58,808 nucleotides of DNA from Planctomycetaceae bacterium (lineage in GTDB: Bacteria; Planctomycetota; Planctomycetia; Pirellulales; Pirellulaceae). The notes under the pieces were generated by a model. That model searched no databases, was not told the origin of the DNA, and saw only the letters and a list, made by a program, of their open reading frames with translations. The stretch covers positions 1-58,808 of the forward strand of contig SXOA01000110.1 of NCBI GenBank assembly GCA_005778405.1, written 5' to 3'. Position numbers and translations under genes: made by a program. Position 1 is the stretch's first letter; each line of letters opens with the position of its first letter. Of this stretch, positions 26,146-37,500 are shown piece after piece.

Positions 26146-29100
26146 CTATGCCGGAACTCGCCGGGCCGAACCGCGGCCAACGAGCCAATTGGTGAGCTGG
26201 CAGATGCCGAATAAGCCCAGTAGCAGGCCGGCCAGCGGCAGGATGTGCGCGATCAGCGCGGCGATGCCCAGGACAATGCAGGCCAGTCCCACGATTGGGG
26301 AACGGGCGAGGGCATTCAGGACGTTGCGAACGCCGCGGCGAGTCAGCACCCACCCTATGCAGAGGATGATCGCCAGCCAGACGATTCCCGCCAGCCGCGT
26401 GGTGAGGAAATTAGAAACGGGCCGGGCGGTAATGGTCAGATCCTTGGCACCTCGCGGAGTGGTGAACAGGAACTCGTCGTACTTGCTGGTATCCGTGGGA
26501 ATTTCCACGTCAAGACTGGCAAAGCCGGTTGGGCTCGGTTCGCCCGCTTGCGTGACGAGTCCCTCCAATGAATCCATGTCAGCCACTTGAGCAGTCGTGG
26601 CTGCGGCCACGGGTGGACCCATCGTCCCTGGCGCAACGGGCCGGGAAGCGGGTCGCGGTCCTCCGCCTCCCATGCCGCCCCCTCCCATGCCCCCTGCCAT
26701 CATGCCACCTGCGCCGGGCATGCCGGGCATGCCGGGCATCATCCCTGCGCCCCCTTGTGCCTGACCTCGGAAGCCGGCGTATGGTCCAGCCGGTCCGCCA
26801 CCGGGCATCTCCCCGCTGCCGGAATGCAATCCGGATTGGCCTGGCATAGCTGGCTGTTCGCCGTTCTGGGTCAGACTCTGAGGATTCTGCACCGATTGCG
26901 GCCGGCTGGATTGCAGATCGTCCAGTTGCTGCTGCTGCTGTTTGGTCTGGGCGCTCAAGCGCGCGCTGTAGCGCTGGATTTGCTCCTTCTGGCCGTCTCC
27001 CGGCTGGCCGCCATAGTCTCCAAGCGGCAATCCGTCCCGGCGTCCTCCCAGTCGCTGATAAGACTCAAAAGATTGCTCTCCTCCTTGCTGCCCTTGTGCG
27101 GGAACTCCCTTGCGGCTGTAGTCGTTCAATTCCAATTGCTGGGCGGCTTCCTGCTGGTTCGCGTTCTTTCCGTCCCCCTTTCCTCCCATCATCATGCCTT
27201 GCATTTCGCCCTGCAATTTGCCTTGATTAAAAGGCTGGCCGGAGGATTTTCCCTTTCGCCCGACCGCGACGCGGGAGTTACTCACCTCATCACCTTCCTT
27301 GTCTCCACTCTTCTCTTTGCCGGCGATTTCGACAACTCGCGCCTTTTGGACCAGCGAGTTCTGGTCGAGCCAGGCCGGATTAAAAGTCTTGTCCTTGCCC
27401 GAAGCCGGCTGTTTCTGGGGAGGCTGGTTGGGCATGTCGAAATTGCTCGCCAGGCCGGCGGCGTTGTTCTTGGTCCGTTCCTGTTTTTGGGCGGACCAGA
27501 GGTTGTTCAGATTGGCCCGGTTATCGGTCCCGTCGGTTTGCAAGGCTTGATGTTGCTGGACAATTTCATCGTTCCCTTCCTTCAGCAGCCGTACATTGTC
27601 GGCGTACAGAGCCGTCGTGTCGTTGGGATTGGCGGCCCGATAGCGATTAAAGTCCAGCTCGATTTTCTTCAGGTTGTTGCCGGCCCGGACCTTGGTGTAA
27701 TCATCGCCGCTCGCTTGAAGCTGGCGGGATTCAACCAGTTGCTTGTTGAAATACGTGGCGTCTTCGGCCACGATGACCGTGCGCGGCACCAGTTGCAGCG
27801 TCCCGCCGAATTCCACCCAGTTCCAGCGAAACGTCTTGGGAAGATACAAGCTGACGTGGCTCTGCTCGACGCTGAGGTTGACGACCTTGATCAGCGGAAA
27901 ATTGACCTGCGTCAATTCATGGACCTTGGTGATCCGGCCACCATACTTGAGAATCACAGGATAATCTCCCTCGCCCTGCGCGGTCTTGATGAGGGGAATG
28001 CGGATGAGGCCGGCTGTGGCCGTTGTGGGCTCGACCGGCTTGACGGGCTCGCCGTTGACAATGGCGACCCACAAACGGGCCCCGGCGGGGAGTTGCACGT
28101 CCAGGAATTGTTCGGTTTCGTTGGTGACCTTGAACTCCACCTGGCCGCGATAGGTGCCGAATTCATCGACGACGAGCAGGTGCTTTGCCCGGCCGATGCT
28201 GGCCTGTTGCTGCTGGGCCCGCTGGCGGACCTGCGTCTTGAAGATTAGCTGCGGGGCGGCGACACCGGGCGAAACGATGAACGCCTGCGTGATTTTGCTG
28301 TTCTCACCAAGGAACGACGTCACATCGTCCCACGCCTCTTGCCCTTCGTCGAGCGGATCCAGGCCGGTGGACGTATCGACGAGCACTTCGTCGCGGCCAG
28401 AATTCTCCAGCACAATGAGACGCTTGTCCAATCGCCCGCCGACAATATCGGGAATAGCCACTTCCTGTTTCTGATCCGTCAGCAGGCGGTCGTAGGTCAG
28501 GCCGACGTCAATCTGGCCAAAGAAATATTCCGGTAACACAAAACGGACTTTCACCCAGCCCGCCAGCGGCTTGCCGTCCGCGCCGGTGGCCGGCTCGACG
28601 AGTTTTTGCAGCACTCGGCCGCTCTGGCGAATAGCCTCGGGCAGGCGGGCCTTTTCGAAAGCCTTGGGAACCAGCACGGAAACCTCGCGCACGCCCGCAT
28701 CTTCAACCTGGAAGCGAAAGGCAATCGTCTCCTGGATTTCCTTGGGCGTAATCTTGACGTTGGTCAGCGTCGTGGCCGTGATTTTGGGCGTGCGAGCGGT
28801 GAACTTGAGCGTGGCCCCATAGTTCGCAGAGCGGAAGCGAAGGGCCAATTTCGCCAGCGGCCGCTGCTGCTCGTTGAGCCAGCCGACCACTTCCATGCCG
28901 GGAACGCGCTCCAGGCCCGTCAGGTTGCTGGCGTCCACATCCACATCTTTGTCCGGGGAGACCGCGATTTCTCCCTCTTGCCGCTGGACGTCGAGCACTT
29001 CCAGCTTCGGGATCAACAGGTCGGCTAGCTTGGCTCGTTTGCCGAGCTTGCCCAGCAACTTGAGCGACAAGCGCTGTTGCTGACCGACGGGCAAATGCAC

Positions 29101-32100
29101 GGTCAACAGCTTTCGCTTTTCCTTCTTGCCCGCGACATCGATTTCTTCCGTCGTGACGGCCCATTCAATCGTTACGTCAGCCCCCACGGCATCCACCGCG
29201 CTGAGCCGATCGATCTCGAGTCCGGCAGGGAGATAGATTCGGGACCGATAGAGAGGTTCCCCTTTGACCTGATAGTCCACTTGGGCATCCAGGGAGTCGC
29301 CATCGTCCTGCGCATGGAGGATCATCTTCACCAAGCCGGCTGTCTCTTGCGGCAGTTTGCCGGCGGAAAGGGTGAGCTTGAATTGTTCGCGGACGAAGCG
29401 GTAGGACTGGAACGGCACCAAGTCGATCCCCGCGGCGTCGGTGGTGTTAGCGAGCTGCTCCACGGCAGCGGTTTGCCCATCGGCATCGGCCCGGGCCAGG
29501 TCGGCCACGGTGATGCTCCGCACATCGAGCCGGCGGCTGCGGCGGATGGCGATTTCCCCTTGATGCAGGGCGGCGGATTCCACCCGCAGGTCGGGAGCGG
29601 CGAAGCTCGCCAGCTCCCCTTGCCCCACGAGCCCGCGGCGGCTGATTTGCACGGTCAGCCCTTCGCTCCCCGTCGCCGCCTTGAGCAGCGTGATGTCAAT
29701 CGACTGCCGTCCGTTCTCCTCCTTCACTTGCCAGCCTCGAATGTTCGCACCGGTCACCTGCTCCACCAGATATCCCGTCGGCACGGTCAATTTGAAAGCA
29801 TCGCGATTGCCGCGGCCAAAGTCCAGCTTCACTTGCCAGACCATCCGGAGGGCATCTTCGCGAATATCGATCACGGCAACGCTCTGGGCGGTCAGGCTCT
29901 GATCTACCATTCCCTCGGCCACCTTCGGCCGCCACTGCAACAGCAGCGAACCATCGGCCCCGAGGGCAGTCTGCACTTCGTCATTGGCCTTCATACTTTC
30001 AAAAATCCCCTTGTCGGGCAGTCCCGAAAGACGGACCTCCGTCTTCTCGGCAGGAACGGTAAGCGTCAGGGCCGTCGCCGGAGCCGCGGGCAACCGGCCG
30101 GCGACAATCCGCCATCCGCCACGGCGCTCCAGTCCCATACGGATGGAGATTTCGAGCTTCTTGCGCCCCTTGCCACTGGCATGCAGGAGCGCGACCGCTT
30201 CGGGAACAGCGCCTCCTGGTGGGTTGGGCATTTTCGCCTGTTGCTGCGCGGGTGGAGCATTAGCCGCTTGCGGTACCGCGATAGGCTGCACCACTTGAAT
30301 CCTGGCCGCCTGGCCGTCCAGCGTTGCCTTCGCCAGCACGCCACCGACAAGCGTAAGCGGAATGGTGACGGGCTTGTCCGTGTACAGCTCGATTTCCATC
30401 GTGCCGGTGATGAGCAACGCATCGCTTTCGTCCAGTCGCGTCTGGTAACTCGCGCCGGCAAGCGCATATGCAGCGGGGGGAGCCACCGCGGTGAGCCTTT
30501 TGTCCGGATTGGCCCGATTCCAAAGCTCGACATATTTCTCGTAAGGGACGAGAACCTTCTCCGCGTTCTTCAGGCCGTCTTCCTTGTCGGCGTCATACGG
30601 AATGATGATCGCGTCCTTGGGGACCATCACCGGTCCTCCCGCGTCCAAAAGTGGGATCAGATCCTTGAGGTTCTTGACCTCAATGGGGAGTTGAGCTTGG
30701 AGGGCGGAAGGCGCGAAACCGCCAGCGAGGACCGCGACGAGCAACATGGAAATGACGGTCGCTGATGCAGTCGAGCTTGCCGCGTCAGATTCAGCCCGTT
30801 CTGCGAACAAGCTCTGCACCTTCGGCGCGACCCATTTCCAAACTCGGCAGACAACCCACGCGGCGAGATAGAATGGCACCAGGGCCAGCGCCGCGAAGAA
30901 CACGGCATCAAACACCCCGCTGAGCGTGTCGAGCATCGAGGTCACAAGCAGCGGAATCGTGGCGGCAAGCATGGCGACGATGACAAACGCCGCTTTCTGG
31001 CGGCACGGCTTTTTCGTCTGGGCGACTCCCATCAAAAACAGCAGCATGCCGATGCCGCAGGCGGCCCAGTCCATCCGCCGGTCGTTCACTACGTACGCTC
31101 GCAATTCCGGCTCTTCGCCCAGGCTATGGAACGAGACGGCGGGGGCGCTAGTGTCGTTGACAACGGTGATTTCCAAACTGCTCAGTCCCTGCTCCGCCCA
31201 TTGCTGGGATTGCAAACGAATCTTTTCGTGAGCCTGGGCCTCCCTCTCTCTCTCTCGGGCGGTGCCTTCGTAGGCACTTTGCTTCCATTCGTCGGCGTCC
31301 TCACGCGCTGGGACTCTTGCCGGCGATTGATCTGCCGATGGGTCCACCACGGGTGCCGCCGGCTTGGCGGGTTCCGCGGCGGCGGGAGGCGTGGCGGTCG
31401 GAGGAGTCGCGGGCGTGGGCATCGCTTCGCCCTTGGGTTCTTCCTTCATATCTTCCGCAGGCTTTTCCTCGGCCTTGGCTTCTGGCCTGGGGGCACTTTC
31501 TACCGTCCGCTCTTGCGGCACTTCCATCGACTTGGCAGCTTCCGCATATTGCGGCATCGATTCACTGTCATCGATAAGCGCTGCCGTCGGAGCGGCTGAT
31601 TTTCTTGCATAGAACGACGTTCCGCCAATCACGTCCACTCCTTCGGCATATCTGCCTCCCGGCAGCGGACTTGTATTCGCCAGTTTCCACAGCCACTTCG
31701 CGGCCCGCACCGCGGCGACTTCCCGCGGCTGGACATCCTGGGTGAAGACGCTGCCGGCGCTCTGGCGGATCTGATACCCGGTGGGAAGAATCAAGGTCCA
31801 GACCAGGTTGGCCTGGGGAACTTCCACGGCGCTCTTGCTGCTCTCCGCTCGGACCAGCAGCTTCGGGGCCTGGGTTTGCACCTCACCGGCCGCGCTCATT
31901 CCACCGGGCGTTTCATAGACAATCCGCAAATCCCGCCGCACCGCTTCCGACAGCGCCGGCAGCGTTAAAAGTAGACGGTCAGAGACAGTTTTTGCGTCGC
32001 CGGCACCGGCCGCAATCTCCCGCTGCGGCTTCGTCGGGCTGCCATCGAGATAGACCGACCAGAGGGTGGAACCCTCCGGCAAGCGGATTTCCAGCAGTGA

Positions 32101-34524
32101 GGCCTTGGTCATGAAGGTGTACCGGGCGACCGACTGGCTCTTGCCGCTCTTGTCGACTCGCGTTACCAGCTCGGCCCGCTCGACGAGCGCGGCAGGCAGA
32201 GCGTACTGCGCGCGGCGGAGCACATCCACTTTCACTTCTTCCTGGCCGCCAACATATCCAAACGCGCCGACGATGCGGGGAGAAGGAATGTACTGTGACG
32301 CGCCGTACAGTTCTCCCACGTCCACACCCCGCGGATGGGCCGTCACCTGAATGTCCAGTTCCGGAGTTCCTTCCACGCCGACCAGCACCGACTGATGCTC
32401 CACTCCTTCCGCCCGGAGAAGCGGCAGCGAGAGTCCCTTGGGCTCCGGCTTGTCATAGGCTTTGGTGAATTGCACGGCCAGGCGAACGAACCCCCGCTGA
32501 CGCTCGGCAAGTTGCACCACCCAGCGGTTGCGGCCTCCTTCGGTGGTCATCGTCGTTTCCTTAACAACCGTGGCATCAATCCCCGTGATGGCCACTTCCT
32601 TGGGCGTCCCTTCCGGGAGCGAGAAGACGACCTCGCGGGTGCGGGCGTCCCGCACCTGGTAATGAATTTCGTAAAACGCCTTGAGGCTGTCGGTTTCCAG
32701 CGTGAAGAAGGCATAGATTTCGGCAGCGAGCGAAGCCGCGGTCCGCTCGACCACCAGCGAAGCCGCGAACGGGCGGGCCTCGAACCGGTAGGCCAGCGAA
32801 AGCGATTGTCCGGCTGGGACGAGTGGGCGGCGCTCTTCATCAGAGAGAGGCGTGAGCCCTTCCAGCTTGTCGGGGCGGACGGTCAGGTCATCTTCGACAG
32901 CGATGCCGACGGCTCCAGTTTCCGTGGTGGACCCTTCCACCGTGAACTGCGGGAAAGCGAGCTTCTGGCTGCTCCAATTTTCGAGCCACGACTTGGGCGT
33001 GCTGACGGCGAGAAAGCGGACCGCCCGCGTTTGACCGGCGACGACACCTCCCGGCAGGCGGACGCGATAGCGGTTGGCTCCCGCCGCCTCTTCATACTTT
33101 TCCATCGCCAGCGGATTCCCCGCGGCATCCATGACGCTAGTCACTTGCCAGCCGGCCGGCGCATTGAGGCGAATATCGTACAGGTCTTCGGCAGCGGGCG
33201 CGAGAATGAACTGCCCCGACAGCCGCAGCTCCTTGTCGCTGACCACGAGCAGGGCGCTAGTCGTTACTTCCATCTCGGCCGGCGGCTTGGTGATGCTGGC
33301 GGAGAGGGAATAGTCCGCTCCCGGCGCGAAATACGTTACCACCTGGCGAACCTGTTTGGGTGCGCCCGGCTCGGCTTTGTTGACAGTCTCCGGAATGGCA
33401 GCGGCCAGCACGGCGGCATCGAGAGACAAGAGGCCTGTCGGCGTGATTTTTTCGGACTGCAGCCGATCTTCGACGAGCAGGCCGACAACGGCGACCTGGC
33501 CGGCGACATCGAGCGGAATCAGGCGGGGCAGAGTCCAGTTCTCGAACACCGGCGGCGAGCGAGTGGCGGAGATTTCCAGCGTCACACTCTCGGACGAGGG
33601 CTCGCGAAGCTGCGCTTCGAGCACGCGGGTCTCCTTGCCGGCGACCATTTCGGACTTCATTTCCCAGCGAGCCAGCAGCGGCGAATCGACCCGCGTGACT
33701 TCGAAGCCAGCAGGAACGCTGAAGCGGAACTTATCGACCGCTCCATGCAAAATGCGGTGCGTGACGCGGGCGTGAATTCGCTCGTAACCCTGGGTGACTT
33801 CGGTCACCAGCACGCTGTTGGCAATCACCACCCGCTGGTCCTGCAGCGTCTTATTGTTGAGCGACATCACTACCGCCAGTCCGCCTCGCGGCGGCAGCAG
33901 TTCGAGCTTCGTCACATTCGCCGCCATGTCAAAAGAGCGGGTGATGACGGAAGCGCCGGCTTTCACCTCGACGTTCCCCGGCACGGAAAGCGTCAATTTG
34001 GTCGCTGCCGTCGACGGAAGCGTGAGTTGCAACAACTGCGTGGCGGCCGAGGTTTGCAGGAGAGCGGTGAGCGAGAGCTTGAGCTCGTGCTTGCCCTTTC
34101 CTTCCACAAACAAGACGACTTGCCCGTGCTCGTTCCGGCCCAAAGCTGCCGGTTTGCCGTCCAAAATGGCGCTGCGAATGCCGACGTTGGCCAGATCAAT
34201 CGCAATCGCCTGAACGCCATCGTTCAAGACTTCGATCTCAATCGTTCCTTGAATCGTCGCACGCCCATCTTCCAATTTGCTGTCATACGTCGCGGCCAGA
34301 ACCGCAGCCGAATGGGGCGCTTTTACATCGGGCTTGCTGACCGCTTTCGCGACCAGCTCGTCATATTCCTTGCGGCTCAGAAAGACCCGTTGGTTGTCGC
34401 TTTCGAGGATGATGTTGAGCTCCTCGAACGGGACGAAGATTTCGCGAACAAGAGGTTCCTGGGCGAAGGAGTGGGACGCCAGCAGCATCGAGGCGAGTAG
34501 AGTGCAGGAACGAGAATTAACCAT
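26146..34524 (-). CDS. Giant membrane-anchored protein, two fused ectodomain units (A1 and A2)
   Basis: A 2792-residue exported protein of unknown function. Unit A1: signal peptide (1-21), head motif IFVPF-x13-VFLSRKEYDEL (29-57), about 950 residues of beta-rich sequence, a Pro/Ala/Glu/Lys linker (about 1010-1090) and several TM helices (about 1150-1240). Unit A2 begins with an internal signal-peptide-like segment (MLLVAVLAGGFAPSALQAQ, from residue 1260). It is followed by head motif IIIPY-x13-VLVPYEKYVELW, another long beta-rich ectodomain, a Gln/Lys/Gly/Met-rich low-complexity region (about 2350-2640) and C-terminal TM helices (about 2710-2780). ATG 34524 is chosen (A/G-rich GGAAGGGGG upstream); it overlaps the stop of the upstream giant gene by 8 bases. 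From memory, similar head motifs occur in other planctomycetes. Confidence 0.85.
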   Translation of the reverse strand: MVNSRSCTLLASMLLASHSFAQEPLVREIFVPFEELNIILESDNQRVFLSRKEYDELVAKAVSKPDVKAPHSAAVLAATYDSKLEDGRATIQGTIEIEVLNDGVQAIAIDLANVGIRSAILDGKPAALGRNEHGQVVLFVEGKGKHELKLSLTALLQTSAATQLLQLTLPSTAATKLTLSVPGNVEVKAGASVITRSFDMAANVTKLELLPPRGGLAVVMSLNNKTLQDQRVVIANSVLVTEVTQGYERIHARVTHRILHGAVDKFRFSVPAGFEVTRVDSPLLARWEMKSEMVAGKETRVLEAQLREPSSESVTLEISATRSPPVFENWTLPRLIPLDVAGQVAVVGLLVEDRLQSEKITPTGLLSLDAAVLAAAIPETVNKAEPGAPKQVRQVVTYFAPGADYSLSASITKPPAEMEVTTSALLVVSDKELRLSGQFILAPAAEDLYDIRLNAPAGWQVTSVMDAAGNPLAMEKYEEAAGANRYRVRLPGGVVAGQTRAVRFLAVSTPKSWLENWSSQKLAFPQFTVEGSTTETGAVGIAVEDDLTVRPDKLEGLTPLSDEERRPLVPAGQSLSLAYRFEARPFAASLVVERTAASLAAEIYAFFTLETDSLKAFYEIHYQVRDARTREVVFSLPEGTPKEVAITGIDATVVKETTMTTEGGRNRWVVQLAERQRGFVRLAVQFTKAYDKPEPKGLSLPLLRAEGVEHQSVLVGVEGTPELDIQVTAHPRGVDVGELYGASQYIPSPRIVGAFGYVGGQEEVKVDVLRRAQYALPAALVERAELVTRVDKSGKSQSVARYTFMTKASLLEIRLPEGSTLWSVYLDGSPTKPQREIAAGAGDAKTVSDRLLLTLPALSEAVRRDLRIVYETPGGMSAAGEVQTQAPKLLVRAESSKSAVEVPQANLVWTLILPTGYQIRQSAGSVFTQDVQPREVAAVRAAKWLWKLANTSPLPGGRYAEGVDVIGGTSFYARKSAAPTAALIDDSESMPQYAEAAKSMEVPQERTVESAPRPEAKAEEKPAEDMKEEPKGEAMPTPATPPTATPPAAAEPAKPAAPVVDPSADQSPARVPAREDADEWKQSAYEGTAREREREAQAHEKIRLQSQQWAEQGLSSLEITVVNDTSAPAVSFHSLGEEPELRAYVVNDRRMDWAACGIGMLLFLMGVAQTKKPCRQKAAFVIVAMLAATIPLLVTSMLDTLSGVFDAVFFAALALVPFYLAAWVVCRVWKWVAPKVQSLFAERAESDAASSTASATVISMLLVAVLAGGFAPSALQAQLPIEVKNLKDLIPLLDAGGPVMVPKDAIIIPYDADKEDGLKNAEKVLVPYEKYVELWNRANPDKRLTAVAPPAAYALAGASYQTRLDESDALLITGTMEIELYTDKPVTIPLTLVGGVLAKATLDGQAARIQVVQPIAVPQAANAPPAQQQAKMPNPPGGAVPEAVALLHASGKGRKKLEISIRMGLERRGGWRIVAGRLPAAPATALTLTVPAEKTEVRLSGLPDKGIFESMKANDEVQTALGADGSLLLQWRPKVAEGMVDQSLTAQSVAVIDIREDALRMVWQVKLDFGRGNRDAFKLTVPTGYLVEQVTGANIRGWQVKEENGRQSIDITLLKAATGSEGLTVQISRRGLVGQGELASFAAPDLRVESAALHQGEIAIRRSRRLDVRSITVADLARADADGQTAAVEQLANTTDAAGIDLVPFQSYRFVREQFKLTLSAGKLPQETAGLVKMILHAQDDGDSLDAQVDYQVKGEPLYRSRIYLPAGLEIDRLSAVDAVGADVTIEWAVTTEEIDVAGKKEKRKLLTVHLPVGQQQRLSLKLLGKLGKRAKLADLLIPKLEVLDVQRQEGEIAVSPDKDVDVDASNLTGLERVPGMEVVGWLNEQQRPLAKLALRFRSANYGATLKFTARTPKITATTLTNVKITPKEIQETIAFRFQVEDAGVREVSVLVPKAFEKARLPEAIRQSGRVLQKLVEPATGADGKPLAGWVKVRFVLPEYFFGQIDVGLTYDRLLTDQKQEVAIPDIVGGRLDKRLIVLENSGRDEVLVDTSTGLDPLDEGQEAWDDVTSFLGENSKITQAFIVSPGVAAPQLIFKTQVRQRAQQQQASIGRAKHLLVVDEFGTYRGQVEFKVTNETEQFLDVQLPAGARLWVAIVNGEPVKPVEPTTATAGLIRIPLIKTAQGEGDYPVILKYGGRITKVHELTQVNFPLIKVVNLSVEQSHVSLYLPKTFRWNWVEFGGTLQLVPRTVIVAEDATYFNKQLVESRQLQASGDDYTKVRAGNNLKKIELDFNRYRAANPNDTTALYADNVRLLKEGNDEIVQQHQALQTDGTDNRANLNNLWSAQKQERTKNNAAGLASNFDMPNQPPQKQPASGKDKTFNPAWLDQNSLVQKARVVEIAGKEKSGDKEGDEVSNSRVAVGRKGKSSGQPFNQGKLQGEMQGMMMGGKGDGKNANQQEAAQQLELNDYSRKGVPAQGQQGGEQSFESYQRLGGRRDGLPLGDYGGQPGDGQKEQIQRYSARLSAQTKQQQQQLDDLQSSRPQSVQNPQSLTQNGEQPAMPGQSGLHSGSGEMPGGGPAGPYAGFRGQAQGGAGMMPGMPGMPGAGGMMAGGMGGGGMGGGGPRPASRPVAPGTMGPPVAAATTAQVADMDSLEGLVTQAGEPSPTGFASLDVEIPTDTSKYDEFLFTTPRGAKDLTITARPVSNFLTTRLAGIVWLAIILCIGWVLTRRGVRNVLNALARSPIVGLACIVLGIAALIAHILPLAGLLLGLFGICQLTNWLVGRGSARRVPA

Positions 34525-37500
34525 TGCTGCCACCCCCTTCCTTGCCTTCACCGGATGGACCCGGGGGTGGTGGGGTTTTCACGTCGCCAAAGCGAATCTC
34601 ATTGGGGCCCGTCGCAAACGGCGAACTTCCAGGCGGTGGTACTGGCGAAGCACTCGCGGCCGGCGGATTCGCTGCGGCCGCCGCCATTGCCGAAGCCATG
34701 GCTGCCGCTCGCGCGGTTTGAGCGGAATACCAGGTGCCGGCCTTGGGCAGTGCCCAGATGAAGAACTGTACCAGCCAGACGAAGAGCACCAGGCACAGGG
34801 ACCAGCAGAACACATTGTTGAGGACCGCTTCGGCGAATGTCGGCGCGAACAAAGCCGAGAGGACGACGGCAACAATCAGCGCGGCCAGCCACCAGAGCCG
34901 AACTCCGATGGGCTGCGTCGAAAGCCCCAGGCCAACTCCGGCCACAACGAGGACAATCAACGTCCAGAGTACGTAGCGGTGGGCACTGATGATCGTCAGA
35001 CTGCCAGCAGACCCTCCCGCCGGACGTAGCGACGAGTAGAGGTAGCGGGTCCCATCGGCGGCGAACGTATCCGCCCCGCGGCCCGGTCCAATCCCCTCAT
35101 GGACCCAGTTCAGTAGAAAGTCGTCCTCATGGGTGTTTTCGATCACTTTCTGGTTGGATTGGTCGTTGTAATGCCACCGATACTCCTCGGTCCATTCCCC
35201 CCGTACGCCAAGCAGCCGCTGCTCTTCGGGCATAAAGGCCGCCAGGTAGACTTGCTGAACGGCAGGATCGTCGGGAAACTCCGGCAACTCCAAGGTGGCG
35301 GTCTTGGGGATCGAAAAGCGCAGCTCGACGAGCACGTATTGTTCGGCCGTGAAGCCGATGAGCGGAATGAAATACTGCTTCTGGTCGGTTTCCAGGGAGA
35401 CTGGCTGGTTGTTGACCTTGAGCGACTGGCGGTCGAGCGCGATCTTTGCAGGATCCCCCGGCAACTTGATGGCAATCCGTTGCTTGGCACTGCGAATGCG
35501 GTACAAGGCCTGAACCGAGGTTTCATCTCCGCGGGTCATCACCATCCGGATGAACGCCCGATCGATGCTGGTCGGCTTCACCTTTTCCATTTCGTAACGA
35601 GTAGCGATCAGCGTCAGCGACCAATCACCGACAAACTCAAACGCCATTGCCGCGGGCACCGGCACCTTGCCAGCCGGCAAGTCCCGCTGCGGGTCGATGG
35701 GTCTGAGGCCGGTCTGCTTGCCATCGACGCGCAGGTCAATGGCTTCCGCCTTCGCAGCCGCGATTTTGCCCGTATGCCGGTCCACGCCGTGCGGCTTGAG
35801 TACTGGCAGCCCAAAATTTACTTCCTTGCCGACCTGCAAATCGGACAGTTTCCGCTCGCCGGTGAATTTGACTTCACTGGCTAAGTAGAATTCGCCATCG
35901 CTGGAAACTTCCAGTGCCACATAGTCCTTCGCCACATCCTTAGGCTGAGGGTCCATCTTCTTGACAAGCCCCGGCGGCGGCAGCAGTTCCTTCTTCTCGT
36001 ATAAATCAGCCGGCACATCTATCCGCAGCGACTTCACGCCGCTGTATTGCACGTTGTAGCTGATGGTCACTTCATACTTCACCAGCCCCGATTCCACATT
36101 CACAAAGACAAGCTGCTCGGCGGAAATAAACGGATCCCGCCGCCCCGCCTCAAGCTTTAGCGTGACCGGTTCCTGAGTATAGGCGTAGGCCAACAACTCG
36201 CGAGTTAGCGGAAACCGCCCTCCGCGTGTCGATTCCACTCCGATCAGCGCTTCCGCAGCCGACGTGCTTCGCAGTCCCTTGGCGTCGGTCGGCGTCACTC
36301 GCAGGCTCTCGGGAGCGTACAGAATGAAACGCCCAGTCACGCGATTGACCTTCGCCGGGGCGACGCGGGGAATCTTGATATCGATGGCCGTCGTCTTCGA
36401 AGTCGGCGTGAGCAGCTCAGGCCGTTCCTGCCGCTGCTGCAATTCCACCCACAGGGCCACCTTGCCAATCGCCTTGCGGCTCAGGGTCACCACTAGCCGG
36501 GTCTTGGCTTTGACTTCCGGCTTGGCGGGATCAACCACCACTTCGTCCACATGATGCGAATCGACTGCAACGGCAGCGGCTCCCGCACCGCCACAATCTC
36601 TCCCTTGCACTTGGCGGACGTCATAACCTTCGGGGACATCGAGCTCAAGTTGAAAAACACCGGCCTTTTCAATGTTGAAGATCGCCAGCAAGTTAAGCGT
36701 GATCTGCTGCGGTTCGAGATAGACCTCGACGAGCTCATCCACCTCGATTTGCGGGCGGACCTTCTCGACGCTGAGCGTGAGTGCGTACGGATGAGCCGCA
36801 TAGCGATAGGCAAAGGGCCAGTCCTGTCCTGCCAAGGGAGCAGGTAGGTCCGCGGCATCAATTTGCAACAGGCCACTGCGCGTGGCCACTTCTCCGCGAA
36901 GCGAGCCGGCGAGGCGGGCCACAACTACACCTTGCTGGCGGGCGACGTTCAGCACTTTTATGTCCGGGACAGTGAACTCCTTCCGCCCCATGTCCTTGGC
37001 CATTTCCTTGTCGTCGCTGAATTTTTCCAGCTCCAGTGTGACATTCTGCGTGCCCCGCACCGCCTGGAAGAGGGAAATGGTAATCGTCTGCAGCGGTCCT
37101 TCAATTTTCTTCTCCCATTTTTGCACATTGGGGTCGAAAACGTTGACGACGTTCTGATCGGCGGGAACCTGCACGGACAGCTCTTTCAGATCCGCTCGCG
37201 AAATCTCATACGCCAGATGCAGCCGCGTCCGCATCACCCCTTCTTCGATGAGCACTTCCTCGCGAACCTGTGCGGTGGCCAGGGCCATCTGTCCCGCGGC
37301 TCCTTCGGCCTTGGGGTTCCAGGTGATTTGCACCTGCGGAGCCGAGCCGACCAGGGCCTCGACCTTGGTTTCCTTGGGTTGCTCCTTAGGGGGATCTTCC
37401 GGCTTCTCGCCAGGCTTCATTTCCACTTTGACGGGCATCGAGTCCGTGGCGGAAAGGTTCGGCTGGACTTGGACCTTTACGCCGGGCTCAGGAATGGTAA

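Noticed and set aside
32335..34500. 721-codon open frame on the plus strand opposite the giant gene
   Set aside because: It mirrors the codon pattern of a GC-rich gene on the other strand. The translation is low in recognisable motifs, and the minus-strand protein has a signal peptide and head motif. The same applies to plus-strand frames at 26587-28248 and 29077-30765.
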